From the NCBI GenBank assembly GCA_030323885.1, contig CM059193.1:95782852-95846851 (forward strand): DNA of 64,000 nt, written 5' to 3'. Positions 40,985-52,037 of the stretch are shown here, one piece after another (the first letter of the stretch is position 1; each line of letters begins with the position of its first letter). The DNA comes from Branchipolynoe longqiensis (lineage: Eukaryota; Annelida; Polychaeta; Phyllodocida; Polynoidae). Under the pieces are notes generated by a model. The model saw only the letters and a list, made by a program, of their open reading frames with translations. It searched no databases and was not told the DNA's origin. The translations under genes were made by a program, and so were the position numbers.

Positions 40985-43057
40985 TTGTTCAGCACAAATA
41001 CTGAGGTTGGGCGTGGGCGGACAACTAGAGACAGCGTGACATGTGGTGTGGTACATTCATCAAAGCGGGTTACTGCATTGACTAGTTCGGCGGCGAGCCT
41101 TAGTGCGAATTGGAGGCGGCTGCCGCGTCGGGACAGGCATGCATGTGTGACAGCGGCCAAGGAAGGACCTGGGATAGGGTACTCAGTATCAGTCGCAGCG
41201 GGGTCTCCAACTACGGCGGGGACAAACTGTAATGCATACGCACTGGCAGGAGCAACCAACCATGAACTGACCGTTCTCCGCGATATGGCCGATTCGCCTC
41301 CACCGTCGGATTGGGAGCAGCCTAAATCGGATTGGTTATCAGTGACACTGCTTCGCGGGGGCCTTGTATTCACAGTTGTGGACTTAACTCATGAGAATAA
41401 TACTGTAGTGTTCACTGTTGATAAGTATTGTTTGTTTGAGACTTGTTGTTGTACTCACTATATTGCAGGTTGTCTGTCGCAGTTGAAGCCTTGCCGTTTA
41501 TTGTGCGAGCTATTTTTTCGTGGTACATTGGACTGTAATTGGGATTATATGCTCAAGGGGTTTATTTTTGGTTTCCATGTCATCAATATTAATTGTCCTG
41601 CCTCTTATGATTCCCCAGTAACCATTGCTTTGCAGGATGTTGAGAGGGAATTTATTGTTAACAAGCTCCGCATGGAAGTGGACGATGGCTATATTAGTAG
41701 GGTAACTAACAAACCAGCCTGTATACATAATGTCTTTTGTGTGAAGAAGGCGACCAGTGATCTACGAATGGTTGTCGATTGCTCCAAACCATACATGTCG
41801 TCTGTAAATAATTACGTTGATGAAGTGACTAAACCATTTTCATATAGGGGAGTGGACGCTCTAGTTGATGAGATGGTACAGGGTGACTTCATTGCAGTCA
41901 CAGATATTAAAAATGTGTATAGATCGGTGGCTATACACCCCCTAGATCGACCTAGGCAGGGCTTGCTCTTTGACTTAGGGGATGATGCTCAATATTATTT
42001 GGATATGGGTCTGTCATTGAGTCCTTTCATTTTTTCAGAGATTGGGGATTGCATTGTGCGTTGCGCATCACATTGGGGGGGCTCCTGCCACTATTAATTA
42101 TTTGGATGATTTTGCCTCGCTCGGCCATGATTGGGAATCGTGTGCACGATATCAGACTATAGTAATTACTTTAATAAGAAGATTGTTTATTAATTACCAG
42201 AAATTACAGTCACCGACCCAGTGTGCAAGATTCTTGGGGATAGAAATTGATACAATTGCCTTACAGCTTAGATTACCGCAGGACAAAATAGAGAAGTTGA
42301 AGATCCAGCTATGGCCCTTTATGGAGATGCGTAAGGCGACAAAGAAGCAACTTGAACAGCTAGCTGGTCGGCTGGCACACTGCGCCACGGTTGTTAGGGG
42401 GGCCGATCGTTCTGTAGTCGGATTTACGACGGGATTGCAATAATGAAGCTACCCTATTTTAAATGGCAGTTAACTAACGAATTCAGGGACGAAATTGGCT
42501 GGTGGCTAGAATTTATGGACAAGTTTAACGGGTTGGCAACAATTCTTGGTCGCCATGCGCCTGTAGTAGCTATATATTCGGATGCATCTGATTATGGGTT
42601 TGGTGCCATTTATGCCGACGACTGGTTTGCTGGTGCATTTAAAGACACCGATAGCTTAGAGCTGGAAGCAAGCTTGGGCCATCATTTCGCCCCCTCAGAT
42701 CCCTCCTGCGTGTCAGCTCATATTAATGTGAGGGAAATGTGGGCTGCCATTTCGGCGGCTCACCGATGGGGTTCGCTTTGGGAGGGTAAGTCAATCATAT
42801 TTATGACCGACAGTACTGTAGTCAGCTGCGCAATATCATCTGGTAGGTCAAAGAATTGCATTATCATGGACTGGATTAAACGATTGTTTTGGCTATCTTG
42901 TCAATATAACTTTGAGATTTCCTCCGCACACCTGCCCGGAGACAAGAATAAGGTATGCGATGCCCTGAGCAGGTGGACCACAGCGTCATTAAGGTCAGCA
43001 ATGCATGCTAACTTGCCTAAACATATGTGCTGCCACTATTTGTTTAACATCGATTAA
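40985..43057 (+). pseudogene. DIRS-3 reverse transcriptase / RNase H, two frameshifts
   Basis: RT fingers and palm: CVKKATSDLRMVVDCSKP, motif A in IAVTDIKNVYRSVAI, GLSLSPFIFSEIGDC. The frame breaks near 42070 and resumes with YLDD in TINYLDDFASL, ARFLGIEIDTIALQLRLP and LAHCATVVRG. A second break follows near 42402. RNase H (42443-43057) is whole: AIYSDASDYGFGAI, INVREMWAAISAA, FMTDSTVVSCA, VCDALSR. This is the most complete DIRS-type Pol here and the reference I used for the other copies. It probably would have made cDNA with terminal repeats for circle formation. Confidence 0.88.
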
Positions 43058-43084
43058 TGTTACTGTTTTGTTTCTAGATCTCCA

Positions 43085-43150
43085 ACGGAACATGAAGGAG
43101 CTTCAATCGCATTACTACGCGCCTAACTCGAAGTTGGCGCGTAGTATGCA
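43085..43150 (+). pseudogene. DIRS-3 tyrosine recombinase, N-terminal start (5' of LINE)
   Basis: LQRNMKELQSHYYAPNSKLA followed by RSMQ corresponds to SHYYAPKS of DIRS-1. The LINE interrupts directly after it; the continuation is at 44582. TTGTTTCTAG before it looks like a 3' splice site, but nothing else supports an intron. Confidence 0.65.
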
Positions 43151-44581
43151 AGTCCAAACTTACTACTGGAAAAACTAAAAACCATGGGCATAAAATCCAA
43201 CACTATGGATTGGATAAGATGCTACCTGAACAACAGGCAACAGAAAACAAAAATAAACAATACACTATCAGACAACCAACCTGTCACATGTGGTGTACCC
43301 CAAGGGTCAGTGTTAGGGCCACTACTCTTTATAATCTATATAAACGACCTTGAAAAATGGTTGCAAACTGAATGCCTCCAACTATATGCAGATGACACAG
43401 TCATATATGCAAATGGCACCACAGAGGAGGAGGTAATAACTAAACTAAATAAACTCCTACTAAAACTAGATGAGTGGTGTGAGTCCAACAAAATAACCAT
43501 CAACACAAGCAAATCAAAAACAGTACTCTTCTCACATAAACAAATGCCAGAAAGAAAACTACACTGTAAGTTAGGAAACCAAACACTAGAAAATGTAGAC
43601 CATTACAAATACCTAGGCCTTGAGTTGGACAGCCAACTAAACTACAACCTATGTATAAATAAAATTATACAAAAAGTAAACCACAAACTGTGGCTATTTG
43701 CAAAGCTAAGAGACTACATGACACAAGAAATGTCAATAAAAATCTTCAAGGGCATGGTGCTCCCCTATTTTGACTATGGAGATGTAAACTACATGGGTGC
43801 GAGAAAAGAACTACTAAAAAAACTGCAAACACTGCAGAACAGAGCCCTAAAAATCTGTCTAAGAGTAGATAAGCTGCACCCAACCTATGACATACACAAA
43901 AGAACCAAAGTGAAACGACTAGAAAATAGGAGAATAATTCATTTGAAAACATTAGCATATAGCTATAGTCAAAACATTAAACTTCTAACAAAACCAAAAG
44001 GCTACTAGAGCAAATAATGCGCCACTACTAAAGCAGACCAGAAGCCAAATAAAAGCTCATGAGAGAAGCACGCTGGAAATGGCTGCCAAGGTGTGGAATG
44101 CCCAAACGGTAAATGAACGACAAATTCCTGACCTAAAAACTTACAAAAAATATCTGTGCAAAATAAGGCTAGGAAACCCCCAGTAAACTGCACTGCAAAG
44201 GGGCATGTGATATGTCACGGCCCACCAGCGGGACGCCCAATGGAAGGTAACCATGCCAAAAGTAGCCAGATAACACACCACACAGCTACGTACAAGCCTA
44301 TGATATGTAAATAGGAGTAGGCTAGTCTAGTAATAAGAGTAGAAAAATAAATACATATATACCAAGAAAATCCAAAAAAACTAACATAGGCTACTAACCA
44401 TACCAACCAATTATCTATCTGCTACTGAAATGCAGGCAATCAAATACCTTATCAGCAGCCACTGTGTGGTAAGATAACACCAACACTACAACTGGCTAGC
44501 ATTGAAAACAAGCCTGGGTACCCGGGCTTATATGCTATGGACAGTATAAATACAGCCTCAATAAAAAAAAATTTAAAAAAA
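43150..44581 (+). mobile_element. LINE (CR1/Jockey-like) inserted in DIRS-3
   Basis: 5'-truncated non-LTR element with RT, thumb and 3' UTR, ending in an A-rich tail (AATAAAAAAAAATTTAAAAA). The 3' 780 bases match 22252-23050. The flanking host sequence continues the YR gene. A target duplication cannot be fixed beyond a few bases. Confidence 0.85.
43155..44186 (+). pseudogene. LINE ORF2 reverse transcriptase fragment
   Basis: Open from upstream of 43184: TMDWIRCYLNNRQQKTKIN, GVPQGSVLGPLLFIIYINDL, catalytic LYADDTVIYA, KYLGLELDSQLNYN, and the long C-terminal region with LQTLQNRALKICLRVDK. The frame ends early at KLLTKPKGY (44008) because of a single-base difference from the sister copy (TKPQRATRANN). 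The remaining C-terminus to LCKIRLGNPQ lies in another frame. The endonuclease and RT motifs before B are missing. Confidence 0.85.
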
Positions 44582-45497
44582 GGTTCATAGACTCTTTTCT
44601 GGGACACTTAATTCCAACCCCTTGTTCATCGACACAAGTGGCACTGTATGTTACCTGGTTGTCAGGATTCTTGAAGTGCTCGTCTATTACAAATTATTTG
44701 AGTGGCTTGAATTTTTTTTTTTAATCACAGGATGCTGAGCCTATTGATTATAAATCCTATATTGTGAAGACTGTGTTGGGGGAGCGAAACATAAATTGGG
44801 ATGCGGGGTCCGCAGGGCGGCTCTGTTGCTTCCTAGACAATTACTATTGATGTTCTCATTATTTTCTAATAGTTTGGGTCACACAGCCTCCAGGGTGGAA
44901 CTGTTGACGGCATTTAGGGGGCTGTTACGAAAATGTCAAATAACGCATTCGGATTCTATGCTGCTCCGTAGGGATATCACTTTTCACGACTGGGGTGCCC
45001 TCTTAACTATACGTAAGTCAAAAACGATTCAATTCAGTCAGCGGAAACTGTTAATTCCGATTACCAGGGTGGTGAATACTGACCTTTGTGCAGTATATTG
45101 GTTGGAAAGGCACTTTGCTGAAACACCAACTTCCGAGGATGCATCGGCCTTTTTGGTTCCAGGTTCTTATGAACCATTGGTGCCTCTTTCTTACGAGGCT
45201 GTTCAGGCCACAATTAAGCATTTTACAAAGTGTGTTGACTTGGTTCCGGAGGACTATTCTTGTCACTCCTTGCGTCTAGGGGGCTGCACGTTTTTAGCGA
45301 TGCAGGGTGCTTCCCTCGAAGAGATCAGGACATGGGGGGATTGGGCATCGGATACTGTCTTTAGATACATTTGTACCCCACTTTCTGATCGCATATTGGC
45401 AGATATGTGTGTCGTGACGGCCCTCGCAGACACTGTTTTATTGGCTGGGGTCGCGAGCTCCGTGGCGGGTTGCCCAGCCAAATATGGTTACGGTTGA
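44582..45497 (+). pseudogene. DIRS-3 tyrosine recombinase, main part
   Basis: After the LINE, FIDSFLGHLIPTPCSSTQVA continues the core-binding domain to TNYLSGLN, followed by a frame break and T-rich stretch near 44715. The 233-residue frame from 44796 is intact and carries R in FRGLLRKCQI, K in TIRKSKTIQF, H and R in CHSLRLGG and the nucleophile tyrosine in VFRYICTP. It ends at 45497. The catalytic half would be complete but lacks its N-terminus on the same chain. Confidence 0.85.
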
Positions 45498-45890
45498 GTC
45501 ATGATTACACTGCGATGATATAAGCCAAATAAAACTAACCATATATGCCTATTAGCTTCTGTGTTGGTCTGCCCCTCCTACATATAATATATGTATATAC
45601 ACACATATATATATGCACATATCCATATATACATACATATGCATTACCGATCACCAAGATACCACATACTATGTATATTATTAGTGCAATATAACTTTAA
45701 AATAAACCTACTAGTTTTCCCGTATTAAAGATGACTGCGGCACATTTTGCATAGCAGTCATTCATGTGTTAACAAAAACTGCCCAAAGAAAGGTGTGACA
45801 CTTCTAATTGTTACTGTTAGTTAGGCCCTTTCCTGGTAAGTCTGGTTGCCAGGTGAGTGAGTGGTAGCTACCATCTGCCCCCCCCCCCGA
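45498..45890. other. Non-coding: DIRS-3 3' end and TA microsatellite
   Basis: AAATAAAACTAACC near 45527 could be the poly(A) signal of DIRS-3. TATATG repeats follow at 45590-45645. C-rich tract at 45878-45915. Confidence 0.45.
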
Positions 45891-45939
45891 CGACCCCCCT
45901 CCCCCCCCGACGCCGCCAACATTTGCGTATACATTGGGT

Positions 45940-46021
45940 CAAAGGGTCAGATGATGCTGGAGAAACGTTCCTAATAACGTCAGTTACATTATATAGCTCA
46001 CGGTGTTCACAGTCTTTTACA
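45940..46021 (+). repeat. Gypsy copy 1: 5' LTR remnant
   Basis: The last 75-80 bases resemble the end of the central LTR, sharing CTCACGGTGTTCA and GTCTTTTACATGG. Directly after the TGG the sequence jumps to the end of the RT gene, so primer-binding site, gag, protease and most of RT are deleted. Confidence 0.6.
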
Positions 46022-47078
46022 TGGTCAAATCGGTGCATTTCCGGAATTAAAAGAACTTTTGAGTAAGGCACCAGTTCTAAAACATTTCGATGGAAATGAA
46101 AAGATTACCATCCAGGTGGATGCATCTAAATACGGTTTGGGAGCTACCCTATTTCAATGCAATCTACCAGTAGCCATGGCATCCAAAGCATTAGATAAAG
46201 CACAAACAAGTTATGCAGTTATAGAAAAAGAACTTTTGGCTATATGTTCCAGCTGCAAGAAATTCCATGATTATATCTATGGGAATGAAATAACAATACA
46301 AACAGATCATAAACCTCTCGTAGCTATTATGCTTAAAGCAATACACCAATTGTCAGCTAGGATGCAGAGAATGCGAATGAGACTCCAAAACTACAACATC
46401 AAAGTAACATACTTAAAGGGGTCAAACCTATTTTTTGCGGATACTCTGTCAAGGGCACACACATCACAAATAGAACCGAACGACCTCTACGATAATGACA
46501 TCTCAGTAGCTTCAATAGATATCAGTACTGATATCATACAGCGCATTAGAGCAGGCATCGACATGGATAAGACACTCCAAGAAGTAACGCGCTTAACAAT
46601 AAACGGCTGGCCTACAATTACTAAGCATGTTGCTCCCGCAGTAAAACCATATTTTACATATAGACATGATATAACAACATATGATGGAGTCCTTTTAAAA
46701 GGGAACCAGATAATAATCCCTAAGTCGTTGCAACCTGATACTTTAGAGAAATTACATGAATCGCATTTAGGGATAGTGAAATGTAAACAATTAGCGAGAG
46801 ATAATGTCTTTTGGCCAGGCATAAGCAGCCAATTAGAAGACAAAATCTTGAGATGCCACATATGCCAGGGGTTCAGAAACACACAATCCAAAGAACCCTT
46901 AATAAATCATACAGTTTTAGACATACCATTACAGAAGGTAGGAGTTGATTTATTTCATGTAAATGATACAGATTACATATTAATCGTTGACTATTACACT
47001 AAATTCCCTGAAATATTGGAGTTGAAGCAAACTTCTAGTCAAGCAATTATTAATGCACTCAAACAGACATTTGCGAGA
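46022..47078 (+). pseudogene. Gypsy copy 1: RNase H and integrase N-terminal part
   Basis: RNase H: ELKELLSKAPVLKHFDG, IQVDASKYGLGATL, YAVIEKELLAICSSCKKFHD, TDHKPLVAIML, FADTLSRAH. Integrase: H2C2 zinc domain in HESHLGIVKCKQLARDNVFW with CHICQ, then core strand VGVDLFHVNDTDYILIVDYY with the first catalytic aspartate. The protein stops making sense at FAR, where an RTE-type LINE is inserted. It continues after 49093. RNase H of this kind with downstream integrase is Ty3/Gypsy order. No env seen. Confidence 0.9.
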
Positions 47079-49093
47079 GATCATCATGCTGTCGGTCGCG
47101 ATGCGACAAAGACTGCTTTCATTACTTGACTGCCGCTCTCCATTTAGCTCTCTGCTGTGAGAGTTGCATCCATGAGTCGGTCTTAATGTCTCTCAGCTTC
47201 AGGTTTCTCTTGATGGTATCCTTGAACCGGAGACGAGGGCGCCCTCTCTTTCTGTAACCAGAAGACAGTTGAGAATAGAGGATCTGCTTTGGTAGCCTGT
47301 CTGATGACATCCTCATGAGGTGTCCAGTCCACCGGAGATTCTTTTTGATCAGAAGATCTTCCATAGAGGGCAGCCCCGTCCGTTCGAGTATTTCCTTATT
47401 TGTCACTTTGTCCTTCCAGGTTAGCCTCATGATTGAACGCAGATGTCGCATCATGAAGGCATGCAGTTTTTTCACCTGTCGTCTGTACACTCCAGGCCTC
47501 GGCTCTGTATAGTTGCATGGATAGCACGATTGCGCAGTAGATCTTGCCTTTGACCCAAATGGACAGATGGTGGTTGTTCCAGAGTCTCTGGCGTAGTCGG
47601 CCAAAAGATGCGCTAGCCTTCGCCATCCTCCTCTGTATTTCAGCATCAATGCATCCATCACTTGATATAGTGCTTCCGAGGTAGGTGAATTCCGAATCAG
47701 AGTTCAGCTTGTTTCTGTCAACCATGATCTCCTCCTCTCGGGTTCTTGTAGAGTTGGGTTGGTACAGCACCTCCGTCTTTTTTATGTTAATCTTCAGGCC
47801 GAATTTCTTTGATGCATCGGAGAAAGCGTCCACTATTTTCTGGATCTCTTCAGCAGAGTGGGCAACCAGTGCAGTGTCATCTGCGAATAGTAGATCTCTC
47901 ACCAGTATCCGAGTAGTCTTGGTCTTCGCTCTGAAGTGTGCGACATTGAATAGGTCAGCGCTCTGTCTGGACTGTATATAGATGACATCCTCCATGTCTC
48001 GGAAAGCCTCATCGAGCATTGCTGATAGGAAGATGGAGAAGAGCGTGGGGGCCAGTACACAACCTTGCTTGACCCCATTGGTAACCCCAAATGATTCCGA
48101 GACTTCCCCTCCAACACTAACGTTCGCCATTATTCCCCTATGTAGAGCCTCAATCATAGTTGTGAACTTCTCTGGGCATCCGTACTTCCTCAGTAGCTGC
48201 CATAGCACGGTCCTCCCGACTGTATCAAATGCCTTACTGAAATCGATAAATACCATGTACAGTGGTCGGTCCTGCTCAATGCACTTTTCTTGTAGCTGTC
48301 GGAGACAAAATATCATATCCACGGTGCTCCGGTTACCTCTGAAGCCATGCTGTGACTCTGGAACTACATCAGGTGTTATGTGAATAGATAGTCTGTTGAG
48401 GAGGATCCTGGTGAAGATCTTGCCTGCTATGGAAAGAAGAGAGATTCCTCTATACTTCCCACAGTCTCTTCGATCACCTTTCTTGTAGATGGTTACGATG
48501 GTTACCATGCTTGGGGTACAGAACCCCCCTCCCAGGCATTGGTGATTAGTTTGTGCAGTCTGTTGAACAGATTGTCTCCTCCGTGCTTCCATACTTCAGC
48601 AGGAATTCCATCACCCCCAGGTGCTTTGCCATCTTTCAGGCTGGTGATTGATCTAGCCATCTCATCCATGGTTGGAATCTCATGGAGGCATGTTTTGGTA
48701 ATGCGCTGCTGGATATTGTCCAGAGCTTCGTGATCTATGTCACCAGGGATCTTGAGTAGCTTCTGGAAGTGTTCACTCCATCTTGCAACAACTCTCTTGC
48801 TGTCAGAAAAGGTCTCCATTCCATCTGTTGATTTCAGGTGAACAGGTCCCTTCTTCACGGGTCCCCACACTTCCTCAGTTCGCTGTAGAAGCCCTTCATG
48901 TTGTTTCTGTTTCTGTCTGCAGTTCTCTGCAGCTCCTCTGCCTTCATTTCCCACCAGTCTGATTTCAATGCATGGGTGCGTTTTTGTAGCAATGCTCCAC
49001 TTCAACACCCTGGCAAAACAAACCACAAAGGGTTTTTACAAATTTATTACAGCAGAAACAACATTTGTTCTCTTAGCTTTAACCTGGTCTTGG
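47079..49093 (-). mobile_element. RTE-type LINE inserted in Gypsy integrase
   Basis: The minus-strand element has its 3' end at 47079 with a short ATGATGATC-like tail and its 5' side at 49093. The integrase codons on both sides (FAR, then HGIPKY) are otherwise contiguous. The outermost 5' 68 bases (49026-49093) are of unknown origin. Sister tail copy at 26641-26895. Confidence 0.85.
47122..49025 (-). pseudogene. RTE-type LINE reverse transcriptase, frameshifted
   Basis: Pieces in order: HLKSTDGMETFSDSKRVVAR and ITSLKDGKAPGGDGIPAEVW (48502-49026), then IYKKGDRRDCGKYRGISLLS, FIDFSKAFDTVGR, GVKQGCVLAPTLFSIFLSAM and catalytic LLFADDTALVAHS (48592-47396), then after another shift the tail TNKEILERTGLPSMEDLLIK and LRWTGHLMRMSSDRLPKQIL. 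The endonuclease is missing. At least two frameshifts are seen, near 48540 and 47440-47500. Confidence 0.85.
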
Positions 49094-49692
49094 ACATGGC
49101 ATACCCAAATATATTGTATCTGATAATGGCCCACAATTTGCAAGTGAGGAGTATCGACGGTTTTCCTCGCTGTATGAGTTCAAACTAGTATATACAAATC
49201 TGATGCACGCTCAAAGCAATGGACAAGTCGAATGGTATGTACAGACATTAAAAAAGATGATAAAAAAATGTATTAAAGATGATTGGGATGTACATATAGC
49301 TCTGTTAAACTATAGAAACACTACACTAGATGGCAGTGGTGCATCACCAGCGCAATTATTGATATCACGCAAATAAAGAACTTGGATGCCTACCCTAGAC
49401 TATGACCTAAAACCTAAAATACAAAAGTCTAAATTAAATCAAATAAAACAGAAACAGACAATACAAAAATGTACTTTGACAAACGTGCAGGTAAAACACA
49501 CCCAAATTAAAAAAAGGGGACAGAATAAGATATAGAAATCATAAAAAAATGAATGGAAACAAGGTAGCATTGTACAAACTAGCACAAGCAACCTGAGAGA
49601 TTATAAAATCATAAATAACAAACAAAACATCTTACGCCGGAACAGAACATTTATTTTCAAATGCCCAAATGAACAGAAAGCATAGACACTGG
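49094..49692 (+). pseudogene. Gypsy copy 1: integrase C-terminal part
   Basis: HGIPKYIVSDNGPQFASEEY carries the second catalytic aspartate (SDNGPQF), and the glutamate would be in SNGQVEWYVQTLKKMI. LNYRNTTLDGSGASPAQLL follows, then a TAA after SRK, and decayed DYDLKPKIQ and C-terminal sequence down to the LTR. Confidence 0.8.
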
Positions 49693-49810
49693 TGTAATAT
49701 ATGTATCTGAGGTCAGAGGTCAGGCCGGATCATGATGGATGACATCAGGCCAAGAGGTTCTAAATAAACAGTTACATATCAGAGCTCACGGTGTTCAAAT
49801 GTCTTTTACA
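49693..49810 (+). repeat. Central LTR shared by two Gypsy copies
   Basis: 118 bp starting TGTAATATATG and ending TCTTTTACA, with TTCTAAATAAACAG as possible poly(A) signal. Upstream is the integrase end of copy 1, downstream the primer-binding site of copy 2, so it serves as 3' LTR of one and 5' LTR of the other. Confidence 0.65.
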
Positions 49811-49828
49811 TGGTGTCAGATATTACGG
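49811..49828 (+). promoter_or_regulatory. Gypsy primer-binding site candidate
   Basis: TGGTGTCAGATATTACGG begins immediately after the LTR with TGG, complementary to the CCA end of a tRNA. I cannot name the tRNA. Confidence 0.5.
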
Positions 49829-49839
49829 GTTGAACTCTT

Positions 49840-50357
49840 AAGTATGATGCTGTCAGGATTGAAACCCGGGGGTCCATTGAATTTAGATGAGAAGATGGCC
49901 GTTAACTGGAGGACAGGGCTTTATTCTTTTGAAATTTATGCGACAGCTGCAGGAGTGTCGATGAAATCCGAGAAGGTTCAGTGTTGTGTGTTTCTGCATG
50001 TACCTGGGAGCGAGGCGCAGAAAGTACACAGGATATTTGAATTTGATGCTGTGGACAGAGACAAAATTGCACCGTTAATAAAAATAATAGCTGCCTTTAC
50101 TCATTATTGTGAAGGCAAGACGAACATCACGGTTGTAAGATATGAGTTTAATTCTTATAATCAGACAAGTGAAAACATTGACACGTACATCCGCGAATTG
50201 AAACATCGCGTACAACACGGTTGCTATGAAACTTTGGCAGCTTCGTTACTGTGTGATAGGATTGTGTGTGGCATGAACTGAGGGACCGATTACTACAATC
50301 TCATAATTTGTCGTTGGAGCAATGCATTCAAATGTGCCGTTTAAGTGAAAATAGGGC
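49840..50357 (+). pseudogene. Gypsy copy 2: Gag
   Basis: MLSGLKPGGPLNLDEKMAVN followed by WRTGLYSFEIYATAAGV and YEFNSYNQTSENIDTYIREL resembles the capsid region of retrotransposon Gag. The frame shifts near 50270 (CDRIVCG, then HELRDRLLQSHNLSLEQCIQ) and is cut at SENRA by an inverted-repeat element. Nucleic-acid-binding motif lies downstream at about 50990. Confidence 0.75.
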
Positions 50358-50846
50358 GGTGTTGCGGATTCCGAGGGACACCAGTTTCACAGGGACACTT
50401 CCATTCAAATGCATTGTTAACGGCCGTGAGCAAATCTTCATACAGAAAAAGTCAAATATCTCCCAAATTACACCATCTAGAAATAAATCGCTTGGTACAC
50501 ATATAGAAAACATCTTTACCAAAAACATTATATTAAATTTATAAGGTTAGGGTTCTTGAATTCTATTAATTTTGAATAAAACTAACGTTTTGCACTGCGC
50601 GTACCGTCAAACTCAAGGCATTGTCAATGGCCGTGAGCAGTCTTCATACAGACAATACAGAAAAAGTGAAATATCTCTAAAATGACACCAGCTACAAACA
50701 AATCGCTTGGTACACATATAGAAAACATGTTTAGCAAAAACATTATATTAAATTTATAAGGTTAGTGACGATGCTGTTCGAGTTTGACGCGTGTGCAGGA
50801 GCGATGTGTCCCTGTGAAACTGGTGTCCCTCGGAATCCGCAACACC
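50358..50846. mobile_element. Insertion with perfect 41-bp terminal inverted repeats
   Basis: 50358-50398 and 50806-50846 are exact reverse complements (GGTGTTGCGGATTCCGAGGG... at the left end). Between them lie two tandem copies of the dispersed repeat also present at 37640-37925. Host Gag stands on both sides. Target duplication is not obvious. No ORF. Confidence 0.75.
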
Positions 50847-50859
50847 TGTTGAAGTAAAC

Positions 50860-51388
50860 AAGAACAACAACAATCAAGTAGATGCCATAGCAACCGACTA
50901 CGTCAGGAAGGGAGTTCACACTACACGCGCTTCTCAATGGAGGCAGCCAACAACAGCTCGTTATCAAAACCGCTTTCCTACGGCATCCTCACGTTGTGGT
51001 CCTACAATCATGCTAGAGGTAGCTGCCCAGCCCGAGGGAAAGAATGTTTGGGTTGTCACGAAATCGGACATTTTGTGAAAGTTTGCCGACTTCAACAAAA
51101 ACAGCAACACACTGCACCGATTAACGAGATTATTGTCGATCCGAACAACAGGGATGAGCAGTGCGTACAGCAACAAGTGGATGATGACGAGTACGATTTG
51201 TTTGTGGGGACCATCTACAACGACCAGATAACCGACAGTGATCTCTGGTATACAAAATTGGTTATTAACGAACAAGATATATCGTTTAAGCTGGACACGG
51301 GATCGGAGGCAAATATTTTACCTCTAGAAACGTACAAGAAACTCGAGAGTGCTAGTTTAAAACCATCAAAATGCCAATTGGTCACTTA
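50860..51388 (+). pseudogene. Gypsy copy 2: zinc knuckle and protease N-terminal part
   Basis: The CCHC knuckle reads CLGCHEIGHFVKVC after GSCPARGKE. One base is missing just before SYNH, which breaks the link to Gag. The aspartic protease begins WYTKLVINEQDISFKLDTGS with the catalytic DTGSEAN. At QLVT the gene is interrupted by a MITE and goes on at 51951. Confidence 0.85.
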
Positions 51389-51953
51389 AGCCGTGTTTAC
51401 ACGGGGAATTTTGAAGCGAATTAGACAATGCGATTTATATGAAGCGAATTAGTGGCGCGTTTACACGAGCGAGTTTGAAAGTCTGTCGGCGACCGGGAAC
51501 AAGCAGCCTTAGTTCTGCCTGTAGCCGGCGAGCACTGCTATTTGTTTACTTTACACTCGTCGAATCGACGCCGATGTAGCTGCTACGTTAATATCGCTTG
51601 GAATTTATGGTTAATTTAATTAAATTTCATTATTTGAGGATTTAATTCTGTTAAATATGATCGCATTCACTAGATTTTGGCGTAATCGGGCCCTAACACT
51701 GCCAGGTACCAGCGATTAGTTACTGCTCCACCTGTTTCCGGCACGCACTACTATTTTATAGTACCGCCGCCCGGGAACCAGCTGAAATCGCTTCATATAA
51801 ACCACCTCTCGAGGCGATCTACAAAAAGCGCATCATATGAAGCGAATCAGCCCTAATCCGCTTAAGTGGTGCGTTTACACAGCGAATGTGAGGCGAACTA
51901 GGCAAGGCGAGTCATATAAAGCGAATTAACTCGCCCGTGTAAACAGGGCTTTA
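51386..51953. mobile_element. MITE 1 in protease gene (TTA target duplication)
   Basis: Element 51389-51950 has ends AGCCGTGTTTACACGGG and the complement of AGCCCTGTTTACACGGG (one mismatch in 17), flanked by TTA on both sides. Excision of the element plus one TTA restores QLVT to YCGHR in frame. The TTA target suggests a PIF/Harbinger-type transposase. Internal GAAGCGAATTAG motifs occur in both orientations. Confidence 0.85.
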
Positions 51954-52037
51954 CTGTGGTCACCGAATACAACCCAATGGAGAGACTACGCTGAATGTAC
52001 ATGGAACAAAACTATGATTTCAAGTGACTGATGCCGG
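51951..52037 (+). pseudogene. Gypsy copy 2: protease middle part
   Basis: CGHRIQPNGETTLNVHGTKL, a stop, then FQVTDAG, the protease region that follows the flap, up to MITE 2. Confidence 0.7.

Noticed and set aside
43057..43084. Intron acceptor before the DIRS-3 recombinase (TTGTTTCTAG)
   Set aside because: No matching donor or other copy supports splicing; the sites occur by chance.
45878..45915. Poly(C) tract as a polypurine tract of Gypsy copy 1
   Set aside because: It lies upstream of the LTR remnant on the wrong side for that role.
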